Shown here: one piece after another, positions 57,730 to 64,000 of the stretch
How the letters are laid out: each line of letters opens with the position of its first letter
Numbering within the stretch: position 1 is the first letter of the stretch
NCBI RefSeq assembly: GCF_004919105.1
Contig: NZ_STGK01000001.1
Span: forward strand, 1 to 64,000
Reading direction: 5' to 3'
Origin: Nocardioides sp. GY 10113
Lineage (GTDB): Bacteria; Actinomycetota; Actinomycetes; Propionibacteriales; Nocardioidaceae
DNA: 64,000 bases
Notes under the pieces: generated by a model
Database searches by the model: none
What the model saw: the letters and a program-made list of their open reading frames with translations, nothing else
Told to the model about the DNA's origin: nothing
Position numbers and translations under genes: made by a program

Positions 57730-58471
57730 CGGCGTCTCCGCGGCCGTGGGAGGAAGCGACATTCCTCCCGCGGCCGCGCGTCTTTTTCGGGCCGAGCGCG
57801 TGGCGCTGGCCTCCCGCTACGCAGACCTCCTGTGCACCGATGGGGTCGTCCGCGGCCTGATCGGCCCGCGGGAGGCGCCGCGCATCTGGGACCGTCACCT
57901 TCTCAACTGCGTCCTGATGGCGCCGGCTCTCGCTCCCGGGCAACGGGTCGCCGACATCGGCTCGGGCGCGGGTCTGCCCGGCCTGGTCCTGGCGATCGCC
58001 CGCCCCGACGTCCACTTCACCCTGATCGAGCCGTTGCTGCGCCGTACGACCTTCCTGGAGGAGGTCGTCGCCGAGCTCGGCCTCGACAACGTGAAGGTCG
58101 AGCGCGGACGTGCCGATGTGTTTCACGGGAAACAGTCCTTCGACGTCGTGACGGCCCGTGCCGTCTCGGCCCTGGAGAACCTGATCGCCTGGGGGATGCC
58201 GCTGGTGGGGGCCGGTGGCTCCCTCCTGGTGATGAAGGGCTCCTCCGCGGAGGATGAGGTCGGCGGCGCGCGGGCGGCACTGGAGGCATGGGGCTGCAGC
58301 GAGCCGGAGATCCTCGAGCTGGACGATCCGGACGCGGGCAGCGTCCGTCTGGTCCGGGTGGGCTGGTCGGGTGAGCCGCGAGTATCGTTGCGCACTCACG
58401 CCGGTCGGGCACGCAAGGGCGCTCCTCGATCCCGAGGTCAAGGCCGCAAGGGTAGGAGGAACGCTCAGTGA
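57722..58471 (+). CDS. rsmG: 16S rRNA m7G527 methyltransferase
   Basis: A 249-residue SAM-dependent enzyme methylating G527 of 16S rRNA; loss gives low-level streptomycin resistance. Conserved parts: RGLIGPREAPRIWDRHLLNC (near 45-64), SAM loop VADIGSGAGLPGLVLAI (near 76-92) and VTARAVSALENL. A Lys/Arg-rich tail closes it. The GTG at 57722 lies inside parS site 1 and has no Shine-Dalgarno. GTG at 57746 is a weak alternative inside a terminator-like hairpin (57739-57778). parS site 3 lies in its middle. Confidence 0.93.
   Translation: MEHGVSAAVGGSDIPPAAARLFRAERVALASRYADLLCTDGVVRGLIGPREAPRIWDRHLLNCVLMAPALAPGQRVADIGSGAGLPGLVLAIARPDVHFTLIEPLLRRTTFLEEVVAELGLDNVKVERGRADVFHGKQSFDVVTARAVSALENLIAWGMPLVGAGGSLLVMKGSSAEDEVGGARAALEAWGCSEPEILELDDPDAGSVRLVRVGWSGEPRVSLRTHAGRARKGAPRSRGQGRKGRRNAQ
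57739..57787 (+). terminator. Terminator-like hairpin inside the start of rsmG
   Basis: A 17-bp stem (left arm CGCGGCCGTGGGAGGAA, 57739-57755; right arm 57762-57778) with a six-base loop and one G-U pair is followed by CGTCTTTTT. It meets the classical criteria for an intrinsic terminator yet lies in the first 22 codons of rsmG. It can end the yidC-jag transcript or attenuate rsmG-parAB. Confidence 0.75.
58119..58134. promoter_or_regulatory. parS: parS-like site 3, inside rsmG
   Basis: TGTTTCACGGGAAACA is one base from the perfect palindrome TGTTTCACGTGAAACA. It is translated as VFHGKQ in RsmG. It is probably a weaker ParB site. Confidence 0.75.
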
Positions 58472-58587
58472 CCGAGGAGCACGATCCACGGTTTTCCACC
58501 GTTCGGGGGACCCCCGCTGAGCGGGAGCATCCACAGAACGGTCCAGGTTTTCCACAGGTGGACCACCGAGTACGAGGAGAGCAAGAC
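58472..58587. other. rsmG-parA gap with DnaA-box-like 9-mers
   Basis: Formally open as a 40-codon extension of parA, but third codon positions are mostly A/T here, unlike all neighbours. It contains TTTTCCACC (58492), GCATCCACA (58527) and TTTTCCACA (58548). It probably is a control region and not coding. Confidence 0.55.
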
Positions 58588-59571
58588 GTGTCCGTTTCAC
58601 GTGGAACATCGGGCTCGGACCCGGTGGCCCAGGTGCGAACCGCGGCCGAGCTGGCAGAGATGGCGACGTCCTTCGAGGACGACCTGACGCCTCTCGCCCA
58701 GGCCGCCCAGGCGACCGTGATGACCCGCCAGGGGATCCCCCAGGAGCACTTGCGCCGCCCGGAGGCGACGCGCGTCTTCGTGGTGGCCAACCAGAAGGGC
58801 GGAGTCGGCAAGACGACGTCGACGGTCAACCTCGCCGCGGCGCTGACGCAGCTGGGGCAGCGGGTGCTCGTCATCGACCTGGACCCGCAGGGGAACGCCT
58901 CGACGGCGCTGAACATCGAGCATCACCGCGGCGTGGCATCGACGTACGACGCCCTGGTCGAGGGCGTCCCGCTGGACGAGATCGCGGTGATGTGTCCGGA
59001 GATCAACGGGCTGTACGTCGTTCCCGCGACCATCGACCTCGCAGGTGCGGAGATCGAGCTCGTCAGCGTCGTGGCCCGCGAGGGACGGTTGAAGAAGGCG
59101 ATCCACGCCCACCCCCGGGTCGGCACGCGGGAGGAGGTCGGCGAGGACCGGTTCGACTACGTGCTGATCGACTGCCCGCCGTCGCTCGGTCTGCTGACGC
59201 TGAACGCTCTCGTCGCCGCCGCTGAGATGCTGATCCCGATCCAGGCCGAGTACTACGCCCTGGAGGGGTTGGGGCAGCTGCTCAACACCGTCGACATGGT
59301 CCGGGCGCACCTCAACCAGGAGCTGGCCGTCTCGACGATCCTGCTGACCATGTACGACGGCCGCACGCGCCTCGCTGCGGGCGTCGCCGCGGAGGTGCGT
59401 GAGCACTTCGGGGATCAGGTGCTCAACACCGCGATCCCGCGGTCCGTGCGCGTCTCCGAGGCACCGTCCTACGCGCAGACCGTGATGACCTACGACCCGA
59501 CCTCGCCGGGTGCACTGAGCTATTTGGAGGCGGCACGCGAGATCGTCGCCCGAGGGAGCCTGGGAGCATGA
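58588..59571 (+). CDS. parA: Chromosome partitioning ATPase ParA
   Basis: A 327-residue Walker-type ATPase that moves ParB-parS complexes. The deviant Walker A is NQKGGVGKTTST (near 71), followed by DLDPQGNAST and VLIDCPPSLGLLT. The GTG at 58588 follows GAGGAG by eight bases and is preferred; GTG 58468, overlapping the rsmG stop with AGGAGG upstream, would add 40 residues of non-coding-like composition. The first codons run through parS site 2, giving VSVSRGTSG. Its TGA overlaps parB (ATGA). Confidence 0.93.
   Translation: MSVSRGTSGSDPVAQVRTAAELAEMATSFEDDLTPLAQAAQATVMTRQGIPQEHLRRPEATRVFVVANQKGGVGKTTSTVNLAAALTQLGQRVLVIDLDPQGNASTALNIEHHRGVASTYDALVEGVPLDEIAVMCPEINGLYVVPATIDLAGAEIELVSVVAREGRLKKAIHAHPRVGTREEVGEDRFDYVLIDCPPSLGLLTLNALVAAAEMLIPIQAEYYALEGLGQLLNTVDMVRAHLNQELAVSTILLTMYDGRTRLAAGVAAEVREHFGDQVLNTAIPRSVRVSEAPSYAQTVMTYDPTSPGALSYLEAAREIVARGSLGA
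58593..58608. promoter_or_regulatory. parS: parS centromere site 2, at the start of parA
   Basis: CGTTTCACGTGGAACA, identical in all 16 bases to site 1, covering codons 2-7 of parA. Confidence 0.88.
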
Positions 59572-60614
59572 GCAGCAACGCACCGCGCCGTGGACTCGGA
59601 CGAGGCCTGGGATCGCTGATCCCGAGCGCCCCGCCTCAGGTACCTGTCTCAGATCCGACGAACCCGGGATCTGTCAAGGGCGATGGCCAGCATCCGGACT
59701 TTGGCGCCAGCGGGCCTGTCAGCGGCTCGGCGGGCCTGGGGTCCACCGCGACCTCGAACGGCGCTCAGATCGAAGATTCGGCTCTGACGGCCGTCGAGGG
59801 CGCCTACTTCGCCGAGATCCCCGTCGACCGCATCCGGCCCAACGCGGTCAACCCGCGGCAGGTGTTCGACGAGGACGCCATGGCCGAGCTGGTCCACTCG
59901 ATCAAGGAGATCGGGCTCCTGCAGCCGGTCGTGGTCCGCCGGATCGGCGAGAGCGACGACTACGAGCTGGTGATGGGCGAGCGCCGGTGGCGCGCGACGA
60001 CCCAGGCGGGCCTCGACACGATCCCGGCGATCGTGCGGGAGACCGACGACACCGACATGCTGCGGGACGCGCTGCTGGAGAACCTGCACCGCAGCCAGCT
60101 CAACCCCCTGGAGGAGGCCGCCGCCTACCAGCAGCTCCTCGAGGACTTCGCGTGCACGCACGAGGAGCTGGCGCAGCGGATCGGGCGTTCGCGGCCGCAG
60201 ATCAGCAACACGCTGCGCCTGCTGAAGCTGAGCCCGGCGGTCCAGCGCCGCGTCGCGGCCGGCGTGCTCTCGGCGGGCCACGCCCGGGCGCTGCTCGGTG
60301 TGGGCGAGCCCGAGGCCCAGGATCGGCTCGCCCAGCGGGTGGTCGCGGAGGGCATCAGCGTCCGCGCGCTCGAGGAGATCGTCACGGTCGGCGACGGCCT
60401 CGGTACGCCGCCGGCGCGGACGAAGCGGGCCAAGCCGACGGCGCCCGGGCTCACCGACCTCGCCGACCGCCTCGGCGACCGACTGGAGACCCGGGTCAAG
60501 ATCGACCTGGGGCGGGCCAAGGGGAAGGTCACCATCGAGTTCGCGAACGCCGGTGACCTCCAGCGCATCGTGGAGCTGATCGATCCGCGTAACCGGAGCG
60601 ACCGGATCATCTGA
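59568..60614 (+). CDS. parB: Chromosome partitioning protein ParB
   Basis: A 348-residue CTPase clamp that binds parS. After a disordered 80-residue N-terminus come the ParB/Srx domain (NPRQVFDEDAMAELVHSIKE, box GERRWRATTQAG, ENLHRSQLNPLEEA), the helix-turn-helix (ELAQRIGRSRPQISNTLRLL) and the C-terminal dimerisation domain. ATG overlaps the parA stop by four bases. Confidence 0.96.
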   Translation: MSSNAPRRGLGRGLGSLIPSAPPQVPVSDPTNPGSVKGDGQHPDFGASGPVSGSAGLGSTATSNGAQIEDSALTAVEGAYFAEIPVDRIRPNAVNPRQVFDEDAMAELVHSIKEIGLLQPVVVRRIGESDDYELVMGERRWRATTQAGLDTIPAIVRETDDTDMLRDALLENLHRSQLNPLEEAAAYQQLLEDFACTHEELAQRIGRSRPQISNTLRLLKLSPAVQRRVAAGVLSAGHARALLGVGEPEAQDRLAQRVVAEGISVRALEEIVTVGDGLGTPPARTKRAKPTAPGLTDLADRLGDRLETRVKIDLGRAKGKVTIEFANAGDLQRIVELIDPRNRSDRII

Positions 60615-60644
60615 CCGGGCCGGGCGGTCGCCCGGAGGCCGGAC

Positions 60645-60694
60645 CGACGACGCCGGGTCGGCAGGACGTGTTCCTGCCGGCCCGGCGTTCGTCG
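60645..60694 (+). terminator. Terminator after parB
   Basis: Long stem: CGACGACGCCGGG with CCCGGCGTTCGTCG, continued by CGGCAGGA/TCCTGCCG around a short loop. Begins 31 bases after the stop. Confidence 0.7.
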
Positions 60695-60698
60695 TGGT

Positions 60699-60954
60699 GG
60701 TGGTTTCGAGGCTCGTCGCCGGGGCTCCTCGCACCTCAACCACCGGAGTGGCTGGGCGAGGTGCGGGCGGAGCGTGCCGTGTCCGTGGTTGAGGTGCGAG
60801 CGCAGCGAGCCGTGTCGGTGGTTGAGGTGCGGGCGGAGCGAGCCGTGCCGGTGGTTGAGGTGCGAGCGCAGCGAGCCGTGTCGGTGGTTGAGGTGCGGGC
60901 GGAGCGTGCCGTGCCGGTGGTTGAGGTGCGAGCGCAGCGAGCCTCGAAACCACC
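60699..60954. repeat. 33-bp tandem repeat array of the hairpin element
   Basis: One inverted copy (60699-60744), a degenerate forward unit (60748-60784), then five 33-bp units starting at 60785, 60818, 60851, 60884 and 60917. Units alternate between GAGCGCAGCG and GGGCGGAGCG cores, giving a 66-bp higher-order period. The last unit ends GCCTCGAAACCACC, completing the hairpin. Same family as 17162-17727. Confidence 0.93.
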
Positions 60955-60981
60955 GCCCGGCCACGGCCGACCACCGGAATC

Positions 60982-61154
60982 GGCCCCAGAACGGTTCTCC
61001 CAGAGCGATTCTCAGGCGATTCGGGATCCTTCGCGGAAAGCGACTTCGCTCAGAATCGCTCTCACAGAACCGAGAATCGGGCCCCGAACCCCCGCTGCGG
61101 GCCGTCAATCGGTCGACGAATCGCTATGTCGACATATCGACGCATCGATATGTC
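60982..61154. other. Structured gene-free region with large inverted repeats
   Basis: First, a long imperfect hairpin at 60982-61086: GGTTCT/AGAACC and AGAGCGATTCT/AGAATCGCTCT are perfect paired arms, with GGCCC blocks outside. Second, nested palindromes: TATGTCGACATA (61125-61136), and GACATATCGA/TCGATATGTC around CGCA (61131-61154), followed by ACATGTCGAC. It lies between convergent parB and the acyltransferase gene. More AT-rich than its surroundings. Confidence 0.65.
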
Positions 61155-61180
61155 AACGAAGAGACATGTCGACGGATCGA

Positions 61181-62011
61181 CTACTTCTTGCCCTTCCGGG
61201 CCTCGGCACGACGGCGGGCACGCTCCCGGCGTTCGGCCACCTCGAGCTCCTTGGCCTGCTCGAGGGTCGGTGCGCTGCCCCCGAAACGCGCGGGCAGCCA
61301 CCAGGAGCCCTCGGGCTGCTGGTCGGCCGGATACGCAGCGATCACCTCGTCGAGCATCGCGGCCATCGACGCCTTCAGCTCCGCGGTCTCCGCGATCGGG
61401 TCGTCACCGGTCGGGTGGAGCGGGACGCCGGCGCGGACCGTGATCGCCATGCCGCGACTGAAGTCACGGGAATGCCCCTTGGTCATCATCCGCTGGGTGC
61501 CCCAGAGCACCACCGGCACCACCGGGACGCCCGCCGCGGCCGCGATCCGCACGGCCCCGGTCTTGAACTCCTTCAGCTCGAAGGACCGGGAGATGGTCGC
61601 CTCCGGGAAGATCCCCACGGCCTCGCCCGCGCGCAGGTAGTCGACCGCCATCTCCATCGACGGCACGCCGTCACCCCGGTCGACGGGGATGTGGTGGAAG
61701 CTCCGCATCACCGGACCGCCGACCGGGTGGTCGAAGACCTCACGCTTCGCCATGAAGCGGACCAGTCGCCGGGAGGGGTGCGCTGCCAGGCCGCCGTAGA
61801 TGAAGTCGACGTAGCCGATGTGGTTCACCGCGAGCAGGACCCCACCCTCGGTCGGCACGTTCTCCGTGCCGGTCAGGGTGATCTTCTGACCGAGCAGCCG
61901 GAAGGCGGCCTTGGCGGTCCAGATGACGGGCGGGTAGGTGAAGTCGTGCACGAGCGGCCTCTCCGGACGGCGGCGCCGGCGGCGCCGAGGGGGTTGTTCG
62001 AAGTCTGGCAC
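61181..62011 (-). CDS. 1-acyl-glycerol-3-phosphate acyltransferase-like
   Basis: A 276-residue PlsC-superfamily enzyme that acylates lysophosphatidic acid or a related lipid. Motif I NHIGYVD (near 63), motif II region VDRGDG, motif III FPEATIS (near 135) and motif IV VPVVPVVLWG are present. An Arg-rich N-terminus and a Lys/Arg-rich coiled C-terminus flank the domain, and it lies 15 bp downstream of the aminotransferase gene. Acceptor specificity is unknown. Confidence 0.92.
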   Translation of the reverse strand: MPDFEQPPRRRRRRRPERPLVHDFTYPPVIWTAKAAFRLLGQKITLTGTENVPTEGGVLLAVNHIGYVDFIYGGLAAHPSRRLVRFMAKREVFDHPVGGPVMRSFHHIPVDRGDGVPSMEMAVDYLRAGEAVGIFPEATISRSFELKEFKTGAVRIAAAAGVPVVPVVLWGTQRMMTKGHSRDFSRGMAITVRAGVPLHPTGDDPIAETAELKASMAAMLDEVIAAYPADQQPEGSWWLPARFGGSAPTLEQAKELEVAERRERARRRAEARKGKK

Positions 62012-62026
62012 CTTCGCGGAGGAGGG

Positions 62027-63250
62027 TCAGCGCCTCGTCGCGAGGAAGTCGGCGATTCGGCCGATCGCCTCCTCCAGGACCTCCACGTCGGGCAGGGTGA
62101 CCAGGCGGAAGTGATCCGGTTCCGGCCAGTTGAACCCGGTGCCGTGGGTGACCAGGATCTTCTTCGCCCGCAGCAGGTCGATGACGAACTGCTGGTCGTC
62201 GTCGATCTGGTAGACGTCGGGGTCCAGCCGGGGGAAGCAGTAGAGGGCGCCGCGCGGCCGCACGGAGGTGACACCCGGGATCTCGTTGAGCAGCCGGTCG
62301 GCCAGCATCGCCTGCTCGTAGAAGCGGCCGCCGGGGACGATCAGCTCGTTGATCGACTGGTAGCCGCCGAGCGCCGTCTGGATCGCGTGCTGCGCAGGGA
62401 CGTTGGCGCACATCCGCATGTTCGCGATCAGGGTCAGCCCCTCGAGGAACTCCTCCGCGATCTCCTTGGGGCCCGACACCATCACCCAGCCGGCCCGGTA
62501 GCCGCAGACGCGGTAGGCCTTGGAGAGGCCGCTGAAGGTCAGGCAGAGCACGTCCGCGCCGGCCGCCGAGGCGGCGTGGTGATGCACCGCGTCGTCGAAC
62601 AGGATCTTCTCGTAGATCTCGTCGGCGAAGACCACCAGCTGGTGACGGCGGGCGATGTCGACCAGTGCCTCCACCATCTCCTTGCTGTAGACCGCACCGG
62701 TGGGGTTGTTCGGGTTGATGATCACCAGGGCGTGGGTGTTCTCGGTGATCTTCGACTCGATGTCCTGGAGGTCCGGCATCCAGTCGTTCTGCTCGTCGCA
62801 CCGGTAGTGCACGGGGATCCCGCCGGAGAGGGTGACGGCGCCGGTCCACAGCGGGTAGTCGGGCGCCGGAACGAGGATCTCGTTGCCGTCGTCGACGAAC
62901 GCCTGGAGCACCATCGAGATGAGCTCGCTGACGCCGTTGCCGATGAAGACGTCCTCGACGTCCGTCTCGCGCAGCCCACGTGACTGGTAGTACTGGGCGA
63001 CGGCCGTGCGCGCGGAGTAGATGCCGCGGGAGTCGCTGTAGCCCTGGGATTCCGGCAGGTGGTGGGTGACGTCGGCGACGATCGCCTCGGGTGCCTCGAA
63101 GCCGAAGGGCGCCGGGTTGCCGATGTTGAGCTTCAGGATCCGGTGGCCCTCCGCCTCCAGGCGCTGGGCCTCGACGAGGATCGGACCCCGCACGTCGTAG
63201 CGGACATCACGGAGCTTCTTGCTCTGTCGGATCTGGCGCACGAACGCCAT
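62027..63250 (-). CDS. AlaA-type pyridoxal-phosphate aminotransferase
   Basis: A 407-residue class I aminotransferase resembling AlaA, which makes alanine from pyruvate and glutamate. Conserved parts: LNIGNPAPFGFEAPE (near 42), NPNNPTGAVYS (near 175), the PLP-lysine in FSGLSKAYRVCGYRAGW (near 240) and the substrate-binding Arg in HFRLVTLP. The ATG at 63250 is chosen by family length; no Shine-Dalgarno is obvious. Probably an operon with the acyltransferase. Confidence 0.93.
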   Translation of the reverse strand: MAFVRQIRQSKKLRDVRYDVRGPILVEAQRLEAEGHRILKLNIGNPAPFGFEAPEAIVADVTHHLPESQGYSDSRGIYSARTAVAQYYQSRGLRETDVEDVFIGNGVSELISMVLQAFVDDGNEILVPAPDYPLWTGAVTLSGGIPVHYRCDEQNDWMPDLQDIESKITENTHALVIINPNNPTGAVYSKEMVEALVDIARRHQLVVFADEIYEKILFDDAVHHHAASAAGADVLCLTFSGLSKAYRVCGYRAGWVMVSGPKEIAEEFLEGLTLIANMRMCANVPAQHAIQTALGGYQSINELIVPGGRFYEQAMLADRLLNEIPGVTSVRPRGALYCFPRLDPDVYQIDDDQQFVIDLLRAKKILVTHGTGFNWPEPDHFRLVTLPDVEVLEEAIGRIADFLATRR

Positions 63251-63364
63251 TCTGGCAGGCAGGGGCCACCGGATTTCCGCGTGCCCACGGCGGTGGCGTG
63301 GCGCCGTACGATCGTGGGGACGGTCGAGCCAGACGAACCCGCGACACGGGCAGCAGGAGGTGGC

Positions 63365-63994
63365 ATGACCCGCACGACGGTGCCGGTGACCCACGAGCTG
63401 ATCACCCGATTGAGGCCGCCCTGCTCGGACGCGTACGGCGGGAGGTGGGTCTCGCAGCAACTGGAGGAGGGGGGCTCCTGCGGCCGGGTCGCCCTGGTCG
63501 AGGACCGACCGGTGGGCATCGTGCTCTACGCCCCACCCAACGCGGCCAGCGCCGCCGCCGATCAACCGACCGCGCCGGTCTCCGAGGACGCGCTGCTGAT
63601 GGTGGCGCTCTGGGTGCTTCCGGAGCAGCGCGGGGGAGGGGTCGGTCGGCTCCTCGTGCAGGCGATGGCCGCCGACGTCCTCGATCGGCCCGGGGTGCGC
63701 GCCGTCGAGTGCTTCGCGCGCCGTGGACCCGAGCGGGCTCGTGGCGCCGGGGGCGCGGACGCCCTGGTGCCCGCGGCGTTCCTGACGAGGGTCGGTTTCC
63801 GTGTGGAACGCGCGCACCCGAGGGTGCCGAGGATGCGGATGGACCTGCGGACCACCGTCTCCTGGCGCGACGAGGTCGGGGCGACCTGGGAGCGACTCCG
63901 GGACGCGGTCAGGCCCGCGCCGGCGCGCCCGCGGCCGATCGGCACCAGGAACGTCGACGGGCCGGCGACCCCCGTGGGATCACCGGCCCGTTGA
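63365..63994 (+). CDS. GNAT-family acetyltransferase
   Basis: A 209-residue protein with the GNAT acetyl-CoA motif LPEQRGGGVGRLLVQAMA (near 88-105) and AAFLTRVGFRVERAHP near 143. The N-terminal CSDAYGGRWVSQQLEEG and the C-terminal Arg/Pro tail are not diagnostic, and the substrate is unknown. ATG follows AGGAGG by five bases. It ends six bases before the window edge. Confidence 0.88.
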   Translation: MTRTTVPVTHELITRLRPPCSDAYGGRWVSQQLEEGGSCGRVALVEDRPVGIVLYAPPNAASAAADQPTAPVSEDALLMVALWVLPEQRGGGVGRLLVQAMAADVLDRPGVRAVECFARRGPERARGAGGADALVPAAFLTRVGFRVERAHPRVPRMRMDLRTTVSWRDEVGATWERLRDAVRPAPARPRPIGTRNVDGPATPVGSPAR

Positions 63995-64000
63995 GCCTGC

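Overview
The window is chromosomal DNA of a very GC-rich actinomycete, most likely Nocardioides or a close relative (Nocardioidaceae). This rests on the high GC content, frequent GTG starts, four-base ATGA/GTGA gene overlaps and the conserved actinobacterial origin order rpmH-dnaA-dnaN-gnd-recF-dciA-gyrB-gyrA-DUF3566-tRNA-Ile-DLW39-tRNA-Ala. The genus is an inference from memory, not a database result.

Right half (about 40.7-60.6 kb) is the replication origin block. The probable oriC is the dnaN-dnaA gap (52730-53212). Leftward on the minus strand run dnaN, gnd, recF, dciA-like, gyrB, gyrA and a DUF3566 gene, then tRNA-Ile(GAT), a 41-residue DLW-39 gene and tRNA-Ala(TGC). Rightward on the plus strand run rpmH, rnpA, yidD, yidC, jag, rsmG, parA and parB. 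Three parS or parS-like sites lie inside or beside rsmG and parA. Beyond parB are a repeat array, a structured gene-free stretch, an acyltransferase, an AlaA-type aminotransferase and an acetyltransferase.

Left part (0-40 kb) is mixed. A cell-envelope and metabolism group (0.1-9.3 kb) holds a lipoprotein PBP, a MerR regulator, mqo, a lytic-transglycosylase-like lipoprotein, a DEAD-box helicase and glmS. Next come a previously easy-to-miss 45-codon gene with a strong terminator, YceI, an acetyltransferase, a PadR regulator with palindromic operator, an M3 peptidase, an exported SurE and an MFS carrier. An 18-unit 31-bp tandem repeat follows, then a tightly overlapping M20 peptidase/MFS/DinB operon, a DrrAB-type ABC exporter, a sensor kinase/response regulator pair and an ArsO-like flavoprotein behind an ArsR-like palindrome.

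The most distinctive accessory region is 28.4-37.1 kb. It carries a secreted Ig-like repeat protein and, on the opposite strand, three tandem paralogues of a secreted ELWxxDGT-repeat protein (each with nine repeats) coupled to a cytosolic TIGR03032-type protein. Two of the paralogues have near-identical leaderless-type promoters.

Several dispersed repeat families tie the window together: a 39-bp hairpin element found as arrays at 17.2 and 60.7 kb and as an inverted pair between gyrB and gyrA; a 13-bp inverted repeat at 11.6 and 41.2 kb; and a 33-43 bp repeat at 18-60 and 50494-50536. All residue positions were counted by eye and may be off by a few.
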